Shown: positions 52,264-62,120, numbered from the stretch's first letter. The stretch is DNA of 64,000 nt from Marinobacter sp050379415 (GCF_050379415.1 NZ_JBNRLS010000001.1:558001-622000), one strand, 5' to 3'. Numbers and translations are program-made. Notes: generated from the sequence alone by a model not told the origin.

Positions 52264-52863
52264 TTAACCGTGAAGCTTCACCGCCAGTTCAGCCACATGC
52301 TTGCCCTGGAAAAGGGCAATGGCGACTTCTTTTTCGCTCGGCTGACGTGAACCGTCGCCGCCGGCGATGGTGGTCGCACCATAGGGAGTGCCACCGTTGG
52401 TTTCGGAGATGTCGAAAAACTCCGGAATGCCATAGCCCAGGGGCACGATGACCATGCCGTGGTGGGCCAAAGTGGTCCAGAAAGAGGTGATTGTCTGTTC
52501 CTGGCCGCCTCCGGTCCCGGTGGATGCAAACACACTTGCAACCTTGCCGTGCAGTTTGCCTCCAGCCCACAACCCGCCGGTCTGGTCCAGGAAGTTGCGC
52601 ATCTGTCCGGACATGTTACCGAAGCGGGTCGGCGTGCCGAAAATGATGGCGTCGTAGTTGGCCAGTTCCTGCGGATCGGCAACCGGTGCGTCCTGGTCCG
52701 CCTTGCCACCGGCATTCAGGAATGCCTGCTCCGGCATGGTTTCCGGCACCCGCTTGATCACTACGTCCGCGCCCTCAACGCTGCGCGCACCCTCAGCCAC
52801 TGTTTCGGCCATGGTTTCAATGTGACCGTACATGGAATGGTAAAGAACAAGAACTTTCGCCAT
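52264..52863 (-). CDS. wrbA: NAD(P)H:quinone oxidoreductase WrbA
   Basis: 199 residues from the ATG at 52863 after GGGAGGTTACCG; the frame upstream adds no family sequence. Flavodoxin-like: VLVLYHSMYGHIETMA, FGTPTRFGNMSGQMRNFLDQTGGLWA, FASTGTGGGQEQTITSFW. Reduces quinones by two electrons and limits oxidative stress. Not part of an operon. Confidence 0.94.
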   Translation of the reverse strand: MAKVLVLYHSMYGHIETMAETVAEGARSVEGADVVIKRVPETMPEQAFLNAGGKADQDAPVADPQELANYDAIIFGTPTRFGNMSGQMRNFLDQTGGLWAGGKLHGKVASVFASTGTGGGQEQTITSFWTTLAHHGMVIVPLGYGIPEFFDISETNGGTPYGATTIAGGDGSRQPSEKEVAIALFQGKHVAELAVKLHG

Positions 52864-53025
52864 CGGTAACCTCCCGTCGTTTAAGTATATACGGAAGGTT
52901 ACTGCCAGCTGGATGACCATGAAACCGGAAGTTTTCAGATGCCTTGTTCAGTTTTTCTGAACGTGGTCACAGGATGTTCATCCCGAACCATTGCGTACAA
53001 GTGTACGCTGAAGTACCTTAGACCA

Positions 53026-53715
53026 ATGGCTAATCCGGAATCCCCAGCAATGACCCAAACACAGCAGACCATTGACTCCATTCACCATCGCGTCGAGGAG
53101 TGGCTGAACAGTGCCACCCATGGTATTGGCGCCCTACTCAGCGTTATCGGCACCGTGGCACTGATTGCCGGCGCAAGTCAGTCCGGCGATGCCTGGAAGA
53201 TCGTCAGCTTCAGTATCTTCGGGGCGTCCCTGATTCTTCTCTATCTGGCCTCGGCGCTCTATCACGGCGCCCGGCGGCCGGAGCTGAAACGGGCCTTCAA
53301 GACCCTGGATCACTGCGCGATATTCCTGTTGATCGCCGGCACCTACACACCGTTCCTGCTGGTGAATATGCGGGGTACCGTGGGCTGGACCCTTTTTGCC
53401 GTGATCTGGTCGCTGGCACTGACCGGGGTGATTCTCAAGGTCATTTTCAAGAACCGCTTCAAGCTGGCACGGGTGGGAATCTACGTTGCCATGGGCTGGC
53501 TGATCACCTTCGCCTCATCGGACCTGGTGGCCAGCCTCAGTGAAACCGCACTCAACCTGACCATCGCCGGCGGCGTTGTGTACACCGCCGGCGTCGCCTT
53601 CTACCTGGCGGACCGCATTCCCTACATGCACGCGGTCTGGCACCTGTTCGTCATCGGCGGCAGTGCCTGCCACTTCAGCGCCATCTACTACGGTGTTCTG
53701 CCTTACGCCGCCTGA
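53026..53715 (+). CDS. Haemolysin III/YqfA family membrane protein
   Basis: About 229 residues (ATG at 53026; 53050 also possible). Seven helices of the PAQR-like haemolysin III family with EEWLNSATHGIGALLSVIG, ALYHGARRPELKRAFKTLDH (HxxR and LDH signature), and HAVWHLFVIGGSACHFSAIYY (His ligands for zinc). Function in bacteria is not well set. It is convergent with the Yip1-like gene, ending next to its stop. Confidence 0.9.
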   Translation: MANPESPAMTQTQQTIDSIHHRVEEWLNSATHGIGALLSVIGTVALIAGASQSGDAWKIVSFSIFGASLILLYLASALYHGARRPELKRAFKTLDHCAIFLLIAGTYTPFLLVNMRGTVGWTLFAVIWSLALTGVILKVIFKNRFKLARVGIYVAMGWLITFASSDLVASLSETALNLTIAGGVVYTAGVAFYLADRIPYMHAVWHLFVIGGSACHFSAIYYGVLPYAA

Positions 53716-54279
53716 TCAGAACGCCCAGACCATCGCCATCAGGACACCCCAGGCCAGCAAGGACGCGGCCATAATGGTGTAGGTGGCCGACATCATCTCG
53801 ACATCGTTGTCCTTACGCTCACAGATTGAACGCAACCCCTGATACACCAGCGCGCATGACAGAAACAGCCCTGCAAACACCGCTACCACGCTTACTGCCA
53901 GCGCCGAAACCAGCAAGGCCAACGACGACAGCCACAGGGGCAGAGGCGCGATGGCAGCCAGGAGATAGCAATCCTGGTAACTGGTTTCCAGTTTGTGGCT
54001 ATCAAGCACTGCGTGAATCAGCCATCCCATGACAAAGAACGTAAGCAGCTCTGCCAGGAACAGGATAGTGGTGATGAAACGCCATTCCTTGCCACCAAAG
54101 CCCTCGATAAAGCTGTCCCCGTATTGGGTGCCGGCATAATAGAGCAGCACCGGCGGCAGGAAGGACATGGGTACCACTACAACCCAGGCCAGGAAGGGAA
54201 TGGAGAGGTTCAGGCGCCGCAGTTCTGACCAGGCGCCATTGCCGGAGAACGGCAGACGGGCTAGTTGTGTAATATTCAT
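53716..54279 (-). CDS. Yip1-family membrane protein
   Basis: 187 residues with five helices; IPFLAWVVVVPMSFLPPVLLYYAGTQYGDSF and MGWLIHAVLDSHK fit bacterial Yip1-like proteins. Function unknown. It is back-to-back with nnrS, which starts 74 bp away on plus. Confidence 0.7.
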   Translation of the reverse strand: MNITQLARLPFSGNGAWSELRRLNLSIPFLAWVVVVPMSFLPPVLLYYAGTQYGDSFIEGFGGKEWRFITTILFLAELLTFFVMGWLIHAVLDSHKLETSYQDCYLLAAIAPLPLWLSSLALLVSALAVSVVAVFAGLFLSCALVYQGLRSICERKDNDVEMMSATYTIMAASLLAWGVLMAMVWAF

Positions 54280-54353
54280 GATGCACCTTTACAGATCGGC
54301 CTCCGATACTTTTAACTGTTAGCCCTGCACCACCCAACGGTCAAGGACAGCAG

Positions 54354-55505
54354 ATGACCTCGGACAAGTCGGCCCGCCCCGGCAAAAACACTCATGCGTT
54401 CTGGCTGTTCTTTCCGGCTGCTGCCATTCTTGCCGCCCTCGCCGTGCCCCTGTCCATCTATGGGGTGTTTTCGGGCTCCGGGTGGCCGCCAGGGCTGCTG
54501 GCAGCCGGACACGGTCATGAACTGGTCTTCGGTTTTGCCCTGGCGCTGATCGCCGGCTATACCCTCGGCCCACAGCCCCGCCGGATACTGGCCACCCTGT
54601 TCACCCTGTGGTTACTGGCACGAATCACCTGGCTGCTGGCACCGGACAGCTGGCCCGCTCAGCTGCTGAGCCCCGCCTTTGCGCTGCTGCTAGCCCGTTA
54701 CGTGGTGCCCCGGTTCAACGCCGCAAAAAAATGGCGCAACAAGATAGCCGGCCCTCTGATCCTGGTGCTGTGCCTGATGGTGCCGGGTTTCTGGCTCGCA
54801 GGACTGGTCGGGCCGGAAAGCCTGTTTCCGGACCGGACTCGACTCCTGCAATCCGCGGTTCTGGGCCTGCTGCTGTTGATGACCTTTATGGGCGGACGGA
54901 TCATTGCGCCTGCAGTCGCCGGTACCCTGGAAAAGAAAGGCATTCCCCTTGAGGCCAGGGTCCAGCCGAGAATCGAGGGGGCGCTGATTGTGCTGCTGAT
55001 CGTGGTCATGGGCCTGGCCATGAACGCAGCCACCGAACGATTGGCCGGTGCAGTGCTCTTGTCCGCAGCTCTGCTGATTACTGTCAGGATTCTCCGGTGG
55101 CGCCTGTGGCATTGCCCGGAGCGCCCGGATCTGCTGGTGCTTGCGACCGGCTATCTCTGGCTTGCCGCAGGCGCCGCGGTCGCTGGCACCCATCTGCTTG
55201 CCGGCATCGCCGTAACACCGGCCTTGCATCTGATTACGATCGGGGCCCTGGGAACGCTCTCCGCCAGCGTCATGTTGCGGCTGGCCTGGCAGCGGGCCTC
55301 GCGCTGCCCGCCACCGGGCTGGCAACCTGTCACCCTGGCTGCCATGCTCGGACTGTCCGCGATTTTCCGCTACCTCGCCGGCCCAACGCCCTTCGCCAGT
55401 CCCGGCTGGCTGTGGGTGTCCGCCGGGCTCTGGTGCCTGGCCTATCTTGGGGTCGCCACACAGCTTTTGATCCTCTACCGGCCCGCTCACAACCGCCGGA
55501 AATGA
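54354..55505 (+). CDS. nnrS: NnrS family haem-copper membrane protein
   Basis: 383 residues with twelve helices. Conserved HGHELVFGFALALIAGYTLG near 55, VAGTHLLAGIAV and LHLITIGALGTLSASVMLRL with the His residues typical of NnrS. It protects against nitrosative stress, probably by removing NO-derived iron adducts; it is part of nitrogen-oxide regulons. ATG follows AAGGACAGCAG. Confidence 0.92.
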   Translation: MTSDKSARPGKNTHAFWLFFPAAAILAALAVPLSIYGVFSGSGWPPGLLAAGHGHELVFGFALALIAGYTLGPQPRRILATLFTLWLLARITWLLAPDSWPAQLLSPAFALLLARYVVPRFNAAKKWRNKIAGPLILVLCLMVPGFWLAGLVGPESLFPDRTRLLQSAVLGLLLLMTFMGGRIIAPAVAGTLEKKGIPLEARVQPRIEGALIVLLIVVMGLAMNAATERLAGAVLLSAALLITVRILRWRLWHCPERPDLLVLATGYLWLAAGAAVAGTHLLAGIAVTPALHLITIGALGTLSASVMLRLAWQRASRCPPPGWQPVTLAAMLGLSAIFRYLAGPTPFASPGWLWVSAGLWCLAYLGVATQLLILYRPAHNRRK

Positions 55506-55654
55506 TTGGCTACCTCTACTGCGCCAGGGCTGCCACAGGCTACCACTTTGGAAATATCACCATTGCAACCTGTTGTTTTTAAAGCACTATAAGAGCCCGC
55601 CAAGACAGCCGAATGGTATTGAGATTCGCCACCACAATTCAGCCAGCTGTTTCC

Positions 55655-55668
55655 TTGATGAATATCAA
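55655..55668 (+). promoter_or_regulatory. FNR/DNR box before narK
   Basis: TTGATGAATATCAA, a perfect match. Centre about 99 bp before the ATG. Confidence 0.82.
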
Positions 55669-55760
55669 GATTGGTTCTGCCACTTGATTTGCACAATGAC
55701 ACCAAACCCAAATAGCCACGGGGTTCCGTGGTGCCAGGGCAGTAAATCAAGGAGCAGAAA

Positions 55761-57353
55761 ATGGCCAAAACCAACGCAGACATCGAACACTGGGATGTCG
55801 AAAGTGAAGAGTTCTGGGAGCGGGAGGGCAAGCGTATTGCCACCCGCAACCTGTGGATTTCAATCCCCAGCCTGCTGATCGGTTTTGCGGTCTGGCTGAT
55901 GTGGGGCATGATCACGACTCAGATGAAGAATCTGGGCTTCCCATTCACGGTGGACCAATTGTTCACCCTGAGCGCAATAGCAGGCCTTTCCGGCGCGACC
56001 CTGAGGATTCCGGCCTCGTTCATGATCAAGATTGCCGGTGGCCGTAACACAGTCTTCCTGACCACTGCACTGCTGATGCTTCCGGCGCTCGGCACTGGCA
56101 TCGCCCTGATGAATCCGGAGACACCATTCATCGTGTTCCAGGCCCTGGCGCTGCTGTCCGGTATCGGCGGCGGTAACTTCGCCTGCTCCATGAGCAACAT
56201 CAGCGCCTTCTATCCCAAGAGCAAACAGGGTTATGGCCTGGGCATGAATGCCGGACTCGGTAACTTCGGCGTTACCACGATGCAGATCCTGATCCCGCTG
56301 GTGATGACAGTAGGTATCTTCGGTGCCCTCGCCGGCGATCCGATGCAGCTGCAAAGCCCGAGCGGTACCCTGATCGGCCGTATTGAAGCCGGCACCGACA
56401 CCTGGATCCAGAATGCCGGCTTCATCTGGCTGGTGTTTCTGATACCGCTGGCTTTTGCCGGCTGGTTCGGCATGAACAACCTGAAGGTGGTCACCCCGAA
56501 CCCGGGCAGCCCGATATCCGCCTTCGGCAAGATCCTGGGACTTTATGGCGTGGGCCTCCTGACCTCCATTATCGGTGTCTGGGCTCTGGGCATCATGAAC
56601 ATGTGGATTGCCCTGCCGCTAACCATCATCCTGACCGTGGTCCTGCTGCGCCTGATTCCCGGCGACATCCAGCCCAACATCAAGAAGCAGTTCGCGATTT
56701 TCAGTAACAAGCACACCTGGTCCATGACCGTGCTTTACATCCTGACCTTCGGCTCCTTTATCGGCTTCTCTGCGGCCCTGCCCCTGTCCATCAGCGTCAT
56801 CTTCGGCAACATGATGGAAGTGGGCGCCGACGGCACCATGACCCGGGTGGTCAATCCGGATGCACCGAGCGCCCTGACCTGGGCCTGGATGGGACCGTTC
56901 GTAGGTGCACTGATCCGTCCGGTGGGCGGCTGGATCTCCGATAAGATGGGTGGCTCCATCGTGACCCAGATCATCTCCGTGGTTATGGTGGTCGCTTCCG
57001 TGGCAACCGGTTACGTGATGATGCTGGCCTACAACTCCACAGATCCGAACAGCTACTTCGCCCTGTTCCTGATCCTGTTCATCGTCATGTTTGCCGCAAG
57101 CGGTATTGGTAACGGCTCCACCTTCCGCAGCATCGGGTTCATTTTCGACCAGCAGCAGAAGGGCCCGGTCCTGGGCTGGACCTCCGCCGTCGCTGCCTAC
57201 GGCGCTTTCATCGCCCCCCGGGTGATGGGCCAGGAAATCCAGGCCGGCACCCCGGAGGTGGCCATGTACGGCTTCGCGGTGTTCTATGCGGTGTGCCTGG
57301 TGGTTAACTGGTGGTTCTACCTGCGCAAGAACGCGTACATCAAGAACCCCTAG
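55761..57353 (+). CDS. narK: NarK-type nitrate/nitrite antiporter (MFS)
   Basis: 530 residues with twelve to fourteen helices. Nitrate signature GGGNFACSMSNISAFYPKSK in TM5 and a second GNGSTFRSIGFIF in TM11, both of NNP type. The long N-terminus is charged (about 40 residues). It resembles the NarK/NarU nitrite-export subgroup. Controlled by the FNR box. Confidence 0.92.
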   Translation: MAKTNADIEHWDVESEEFWEREGKRIATRNLWISIPSLLIGFAVWLMWGMITTQMKNLGFPFTVDQLFTLSAIAGLSGATLRIPASFMIKIAGGRNTVFLTTALLMLPALGTGIALMNPETPFIVFQALALLSGIGGGNFACSMSNISAFYPKSKQGYGLGMNAGLGNFGVTTMQILIPLVMTVGIFGALAGDPMQLQSPSGTLIGRIEAGTDTWIQNAGFIWLVFLIPLAFAGWFGMNNLKVVTPNPGSPISAFGKILGLYGVGLLTSIIGVWALGIMNMWIALPLTIILTVVLLRLIPGDIQPNIKKQFAIFSNKHTWSMTVLYILTFGSFIGFSAALPLSISVIFGNMMEVGADGTMTRVVNPDAPSALTWAWMGPFVGALIRPVGGWISDKMGGSIVTQIISVVMVVASVATGYVMMLAYNSTDPNSYFALFLILFIVMFAASGIGNGSTFRSIGFIFDQQQKGPVLGWTSAVAAYGAFIAPRVMGQEIQAGTPEVAMYGFAVFYAVCLVVNWWFYLRKNAYIKNP

Positions 57354-57379
57354 AACAGGACAGCAACGCCCTGCCCCAA

Positions 57380-57409
57380 CCGGCCTCCTGTGTGGAGGCC
57401 GGTGCTTTT
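57380..57409 (+). terminator. Intrinsic terminator of narK
   Basis: 9-bp stem (57380-57388 with 57394-57402), 5-nt loop and TGCTTTT. Lies 26 bp after the stop. Confidence 0.7.
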
Positions 57410-57447
57410 CTGCCTCTCAGCCCACTCCCTTTCCGAACCGGACGGCT

Positions 57448-58269
57448 TCAAGCCCTCACTGCTGAAGCGATATGAACCGGCAACGGGAATTCCACGGTGC
57501 CATCGGGCCCGGTAAACGGCGCCAACGCTTCCTCGGCCTCCCGGGTCACAACGTCAACGGTCTGTTCGTCCAGCCGGATCTGTGCGAAAGGAAACCAACC
57601 CCTCACATCAGCCGCAACCATCGTGCCCACATCCGGAAAACGGGCCGTGCCCTCCGAACTCGTTATCACCACATCAGCGATCCCCGCATCGGCGAAACAC
57701 GATGCCAGCACATCGACATCGCCCAGGCTGAATGGGCTGCGCAGGGCCTGTCCGACCTCCTCGGCGACAACACGTGCGTAAATGTCCGCCAACGCCGCAT
57801 AGGCCGGCAGGGTATCGAGCGAATCGAACACCGCCACTGCCAGCCGCCCACCGGGAACCAGGACCCGCATCATTTCCTGCAGCGCACGCTCGGGGCTCGG
57901 GAACAGCATGAGCCCAAACTGGCTTACAACAGCGTCAAACTGCGCGTCTCCATAAGGCAACTGCTCTGCCGGCCCTTCACGCCATTCGATAGCTTGAGCT
58001 CCCTTTTTCCGTGCGACCGCCAGCATCGCCGGGTTGATATCCAGTGCGGCAACAATACCCTCCGGACCAACCCGCATTGCCAAGGTCCGGGCAAGGACGC
58101 CCGTGCCGCAGGCAACATCCAGCACCCGCTGTCCTTCCCGGACCGACGCTGAATTCGCTACCGCTGCTGCCCATTGACCGAACAAAGCCGGCACCAGCAG
58201 CTGTTCATAGGTTTCCGCGACCGTTTCAAACCGGTCAGCGGCTTCAAGATCCTCCTTTTCCATGGCCAT
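57448..58269 (-). CDS. Class I SAM-dependent methyltransferase
   Basis: 273 residues. Motif I VLDVACGTGVLARTLA (about 49-64), then VAALDINPAMLAVARKK (motif II), FDAVVSQFGLMLFPSP and VLVPGGRLAVAVF (motif IV/V). UbiE-like fold; the substrate is unknown. ATG at 58263 is an alternative. Isolated between the narK transporters on minus strand. Confidence 0.85.
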   Translation of the reverse strand: MAMEKEDLEAADRFETVAETYEQLLVPALFGQWAAAVANSASVREGQRVLDVACGTGVLARTLAMRVGPEGIVAALDINPAMLAVARKKGAQAIEWREGPAEQLPYGDAQFDAVVSQFGLMLFPSPERALQEMMRVLVPGGRLAVAVFDSLDTLPAYAALADIYARVVAEEVGQALRSPFSLGDVDVLASCFADAGIADVVITSSEGTARFPDVGTMVAADVRGWFPFAQIRLDEQTVDVVTREAEEALAPFTGPDGTVEFPLPVHIASAVRA

Positions 58270-58380
58270 TGTCCTCCCCGGTCATGTTCAGCTGACACTT
58301 CTCCGGGGCAGGGTCATTTCATCCTGCCCGAGCAATTGGACCGTTTTTTGAGCCCGATTACGCCCCGCCTGCCTAAAAAC

Positions 58381-58413
58381 AAAAAAAGCCCGCCGGGATT
58401 ACTCCCGGCGGGC
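58381..58413 (-). terminator. Intrinsic terminator of the 501-residue NNP carrier gene
   Basis: 11-bp stem (58388-58398 with 58403-58413), 4-nt loop, and a T-rich tail on minus. Strong. Confidence 0.88.
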
Positions 58414-58431
58414 TTTCTGGAGGAGCTGACC

Positions 58432-59937
58432 TCAGCTGGTGCTGGCAGCAGCCTGGCGCAGACGCTCCTCTTCCTCGATCTGGCGGTCCACGGAGGAGAC
58501 GTGGTACTCATCAGAGAAACCGCTCTCCGGCTCCTTCAGCCACATCACGCACAGCACCCAGCTGATGAAGGCGCCGGCGGCAATAATGTAGAAGAACTGG
58601 GTCGGGGTGACGAAGGTGAAGATGGTCAGGTACACCACCGCCCCGACGTTACCGTAGGCCCCCGCCATACCGGAGATCTGGCCGGTAAGCCGGCGCTTGA
58701 TGGAGGGAATGATGCCGAAGGTGGCGCCCTCGGCACCCTGCACGAAGAAAGAAGTGAACACGGTAATACCGACGGCAATGATCAGCGGCCAGCTGGAGTT
58801 CATCAGGCCCATCATGGCGAAGCCGACTGCAATACCGAACATGTAGCTGAGCATCACGAAGCGGCGGTTACCCATACGGTCCGAGACCAGGCCACCCATG
58901 GGCCGGGCCACCAGGTTCACGAAGGCAAAGGAGGCGGCAATCAGTCCGGCCGCGGTGGCACTCAGGCTCCAGGTTTCCTCGAAGAACATGGGCAGCATGG
59001 AGACTACGGCCAGCTCGGCACCGAAGTTAGCGAAGTAGGTGCTGTTCAGGGCCGCAACGCTGTTGAACGGGTATTTGTCATCCTCCGGGACACCCTTTTT
59101 CAGGATAGGCACGTTGACTCGCAGGATCTGGATAATCTGGTAGCAGACGATGGCAAAAATGACTGCATAGCAAATGGCAGCACCGGTGGTGCTGAGGTAG
59201 CCCATGTTCTGGATGCGCCAGACCAGGATGGCCAGCACGCCCACAAGGGGAATGGTCCAGAGAATCAGTTTGACCATGTCACCCCAGGTGCTCACCTCCA
59301 GGGCCACCGCCTTGCGGGGCTTGCGGTGAACGGTGCCGACAGGGCCGTCAGTGATGGCGAACCAGTAGTAGACGCCATAGGCCGCCATGACAATGGCGCT
59401 CTGGGCAATGGCCCAGCGCCAGCCGTCTTCACCGCCGTACATATGCAGGGCGATGGTGGGCAGGGAGATGGCGGCCGCGGCGGAACCGAAGTTACCCCAA
59501 CCGGCATAGAAGCCTTCCGCAAAGCCGATGTCCTTGGGCTTGAACCACATGGCAGTCATGTGGATGCCGACCACGAAGCTGGCACCGATGGAGCTGAGCA
59601 CCAGGCGGCTGACCAGCAACTGGGTCATGGTGTTACCGAAAGCGAAAAACAGTGCCGGGATGGACATCAGCACCATGAGTACCGAGAACACCCGGCGGGG
59701 ACCGAACCGGTCCAGGGCCATGCCCACCACAATGCGGGCCGGAATCGTCAACGCCACGTTGCAGATGGCAAAGAGACGGAGGTCATCGGTGGTCAGCCAG
59801 TCCACACTCTTGAGCATGCTGGACGCCAGCGGCGCCATGTTGAACCACACGTAAAAGGTTATAAAGAATGCAATCCAGGTCAGGTGCAGCGCCTTGATCT
59901 CGGCGTTCCTGAAGCGGAAGACGTCTGCGACTTTCAT
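58432..59937 (-). CDS. Nitrate/nitrite-type MFS transporter (NNP family)
   Basis: 501 residues with twelve helices. RIVVGMALDRFGPRR loop 2-3 and FAEGFYAGWGNFGSAAAAIS (NNP signature) are seen; the long C-terminal tail is charged. It fits the nitrate/proton symporter (NarK1/NasA) branch, different from the 530-residue carrier. It lies 45 bp after a universal stress protein gene and is probably in one transcript with it. Confidence 0.9.
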   Translation of the reverse strand: MKVADVFRFRNAEIKALHLTWIAFFITFYVWFNMAPLASSMLKSVDWLTTDDLRLFAICNVALTIPARIVVGMALDRFGPRRVFSVLMVLMSIPALFFAFGNTMTQLLVSRLVLSSIGASFVVGIHMTAMWFKPKDIGFAEGFYAGWGNFGSAAAAISLPTIALHMYGGEDGWRWAIAQSAIVMAAYGVYYWFAITDGPVGTVHRKPRKAVALEVSTWGDMVKLILWTIPLVGVLAILVWRIQNMGYLSTTGAAICYAVIFAIVCYQIIQILRVNVPILKKGVPEDDKYPFNSVAALNSTYFANFGAELAVVSMLPMFFEETWSLSATAAGLIAASFAFVNLVARPMGGLVSDRMGNRRFVMLSYMFGIAVGFAMMGLMNSSWPLIIAVGITVFTSFFVQGAEGATFGIIPSIKRRLTGQISGMAGAYGNVGAVVYLTIFTFVTPTQFFYIIAAGAFISWVLCVMWLKEPESGFSDEYHVSSVDRQIEEEERLRQAAASTS

Positions 59938-59982
59938 TTCAGCCTCCTTGGGCTATCAATCAGAATCTCGGTACTGGCCGGT

Positions 59983-60444
59983 TCAGCGGCTGGGCAGGAT
60001 CAGGAGTGGGCACTGGATCCGGCGGGCAAGGAACGAACTCACGCTGCCGAAAGTCATGTAATCCAGTTCGTCCACGAAATAGGTGAGCGAGCGGGCGATG
60101 AACCCACCGTCCGGTTCATGGCTGTGGCGGGCAATCACCAGCATCTCCGGGTGGATCTTTTTCTCGGCGGCATACAGGAGCATCTTGCGAGGATCGCCCT
60201 CGAGCAGCATGGTTTCGGCAGCCACGTCCTCGTTCTGGCACACCTCCATGGCCTCGTTCAGGTAATCTTTCAGCTCGGTGACTTCCTGCTGGAACAGATC
60301 CTCATTACCCGAGGTGATATCCCGGGGGTTTTCCGCCACGGCCACCAGGGTCAGCTGCGGTTTCAGGTCGCGAAACATGGTGATGGTCTGAGCCAGTGCC
60401 AACCTGGCATTGCGCGAACCATCGTAGGCAATCATGATTTTCAT
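59983..60444 (-). CDS. Universal stress protein (UspA family)
   Basis: 153 residues from the ATG at 60444 (GGAGAAGCCC before it). Starts KIMIAYDGSRNARLALA, with the usual ATP-type end FGSVSSFLARRIQCPLLILPS (GS-x9-GxS/T variant). It is encoded just before the NNP carrier, a common pairing in nitrate-respiring bacteria. Confidence 0.88.
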   Translation of the reverse strand: MKIMIAYDGSRNARLALAQTITMFRDLKPQLTLVAVAENPRDITSGNEDLFQQEVTELKDYLNEAMEVCQNEDVAAETMLLEGDPRKMLLYAAEKKIHPEMLVIARHSHEPDGGFIARSLTYFVDELDYMTFGSVSSFLARRIQCPLLILPSR

Positions 60445-60535
60445 GGGCTTCTCCGAAGGCAGGTATCCGCCCCTCAAGAGGGGGGATCAATTGATATCTG
60501 TCAGCCATTAGCCCACATTCCGCCACCCCCCATAA

Positions 60536-60549
60536 TTGACGTAAATCAA
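60536..60549. promoter_or_regulatory. FNR/DNR box between usp-narK and the third MFS carrier
   Basis: TTGACGTAAATCAA, one mismatch. Its centre is about 98 bp from the usp ATG and about 180 bp from the plus-strand MFS gene, so usp is the more likely target. An additional ATCAATTGAT (60486-60495) lies closer to usp. Confidence 0.65.
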
Positions 60550-60723
60550 CGCTTCTGGCGCCTACCCCACGAGAGAAATCAAGTACCTATCCCCTTACCG
60601 GCCAAAGCCGTCACTTTCCTACCACCGCTGCATCCATGTGGAGGTACCTCCAATGCCCCGCATCAAAAAACCCCGTATTTGGTATGGTTAAAACATCATC
60701 GAATGCTGGAATGGAGGGCAGCA

Positions 60724-62082
60724 ATGACCACTACTCCGACACGACCACAGCAATACCGGGCGTTGGGTTTATCGACCTTCTCGTTCACCCTGTGCTTTGC
60801 GGTGTGGACCATCTTTTCCATCATCGGGATCCGGATTGCCGAAGACCTGGGGTTATCGGATACCCAGCTCGGACTGCTGATGGCCACCCCGATCCTGACC
60901 GGTTCCATCAGCCGCTTATTCCTGGGCATCTGGACCGACCGTTACGGCGGGCGCTGGGTGTTCGGCATCCTGATGCTCACTACTGCCGCCTGCGTGTACC
61001 TGCTCACCTTCGCCACTACTTACCCCATGCTGCTGGTTGGGGCTCTGGGGGTTGGCCTGGCCGGTGGCTCGTTCATTGTCGGGGTGGCCTACACCGCTGC
61101 CTGGTTCGAGAAGGAGCGCCAGGGCACCGCGCTGGGCATCTTCGGTGCGGGTAATGTGGGTTCTGCGGTGACCAACTTCGGCGCTCCGTTCCTGTTGGTG
61201 GCCTTCGGTTGGGAACAGACCGCCCAGATCTATGCCACGGTGCTGGCCATCATGGGCGTTGTGTTCATAATCCTGGCCAGGGAAGATCCGCTTGCCGCGG
61301 AGCGCGGCGGCGAGAAGGCCAAAACCTTCATGGAACAGATGGAGCCGCTCCGGGAGCTGCGGGTCTGGCGCTTTGCCCTCTACTATTTTTTCGTGTTTGG
61401 TGCCTTCGTGGCCCTGGCCCTGTGGCTACCGCACTTTTTGATTGGCGTGTACGGGCTGGACATCAAAACAGCCGGCATGATTGCGGCGCTCTATACCATC
61501 CCCGCGTCATTGTTCCGGATCCTGGGCGGCTGGCTGTCTGACCGGTTCGGTGCCCGGCGGGTCATGTACTGGACATTCGGTGCCTCGGTTGTCTGTACCT
61601 TCCTGCTCAGCTACCCGCCCACAGACTACGTCGTGCACGGCATCGAGGGCGACATCCGTTTCACCCTGGACATGAGCCTGCCGATGTTCGTGGTGTTGAT
61701 CTTCACCCTCGGCTTCTTCATGTCCCTGGGCAAAGCAGCGGTGTACAAGCACATTCCGGTGTACTACCCGATGCATGTCGGCGCTGTGGGAGGTGTTGTG
61801 GGCATGATCGGGGGCCTTGGCGGCTTTATCCTGCCCCTGGCCTTCGGTGCCCTGAATGACATCACCGGCATCTGGCAGAGCTGCTTCATGCTGATGTTCG
61901 TGATCGTGGCTGCCGCCTTGGTCTGGATGCACTACGCCATCCGGACCGCGGAGCGGGAGGAATGGGCTGCCCATGAGGAACGGACCGACCTGCCGGAACT
62001 GGCAACACCGCACCTGTTCTACCCTCTGAATCGCCCGCACCATCAACCACCCGTCGGCAAGACGCCGCCGAAACGGGAGTGA
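60724..62082 (+). CDS. MFS transporter of nitrate/nitrite type (third copy)
   Basis: 452 residues from the ATG at 60724, which follows GGAGGGCAGCA; the upstream frame reaching back to 58174 is antisense sequence and not coding. NNP-type TM5 GGSFIVGVAYTAAWFEKERQ and RLFLGIWTDRYGGR loop. Its C-terminal NNP motif is PVYYPMHVGAVGGVVGM. Could be nitrate import or nitrite export. Confidence 0.88.
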   Translation: MTTTPTRPQQYRALGLSTFSFTLCFAVWTIFSIIGIRIAEDLGLSDTQLGLLMATPILTGSISRLFLGIWTDRYGGRWVFGILMLTTAACVYLLTFATTYPMLLVGALGVGLAGGSFIVGVAYTAAWFEKERQGTALGIFGAGNVGSAVTNFGAPFLLVAFGWEQTAQIYATVLAIMGVVFIILAREDPLAAERGGEKAKTFMEQMEPLRELRVWRFALYYFFVFGAFVALALWLPHFLIGVYGLDIKTAGMIAALYTIPASLFRILGGWLSDRFGARRVMYWTFGASVVCTFLLSYPPTDYVVHGIEGDIRFTLDMSLPMFVVLIFTLGFFMSLGKAAVYKHIPVYYPMHVGAVGGVVGMIGGLGGFILPLAFGALNDITGIWQSCFMLMFVIVAAALVWMHYAIRTAEREEWAAHEERTDLPELATPHLFYPLNRPHHQPPVGKTPPKRE

Positions 62083-62120
62083 CCCGGATTCTCTCCGGCA
62101 AGCCTCGGTTGCAATACTGC

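Noticed and set aside
52951..52983. TTCAG pair near 52936-52953
   Set aside because: The spacer is 8 nt, not 6, and there is no copper gene downstream.
58174..60723. Long plus-strand frame of about 1300 codons ending in the third MFS carrier
   Set aside because: Its first 850 codons are antisense to the methyltransferase start, the NNP carrier and the universal stress protein, which have clear family motifs. Only the part from 60724 is coding.
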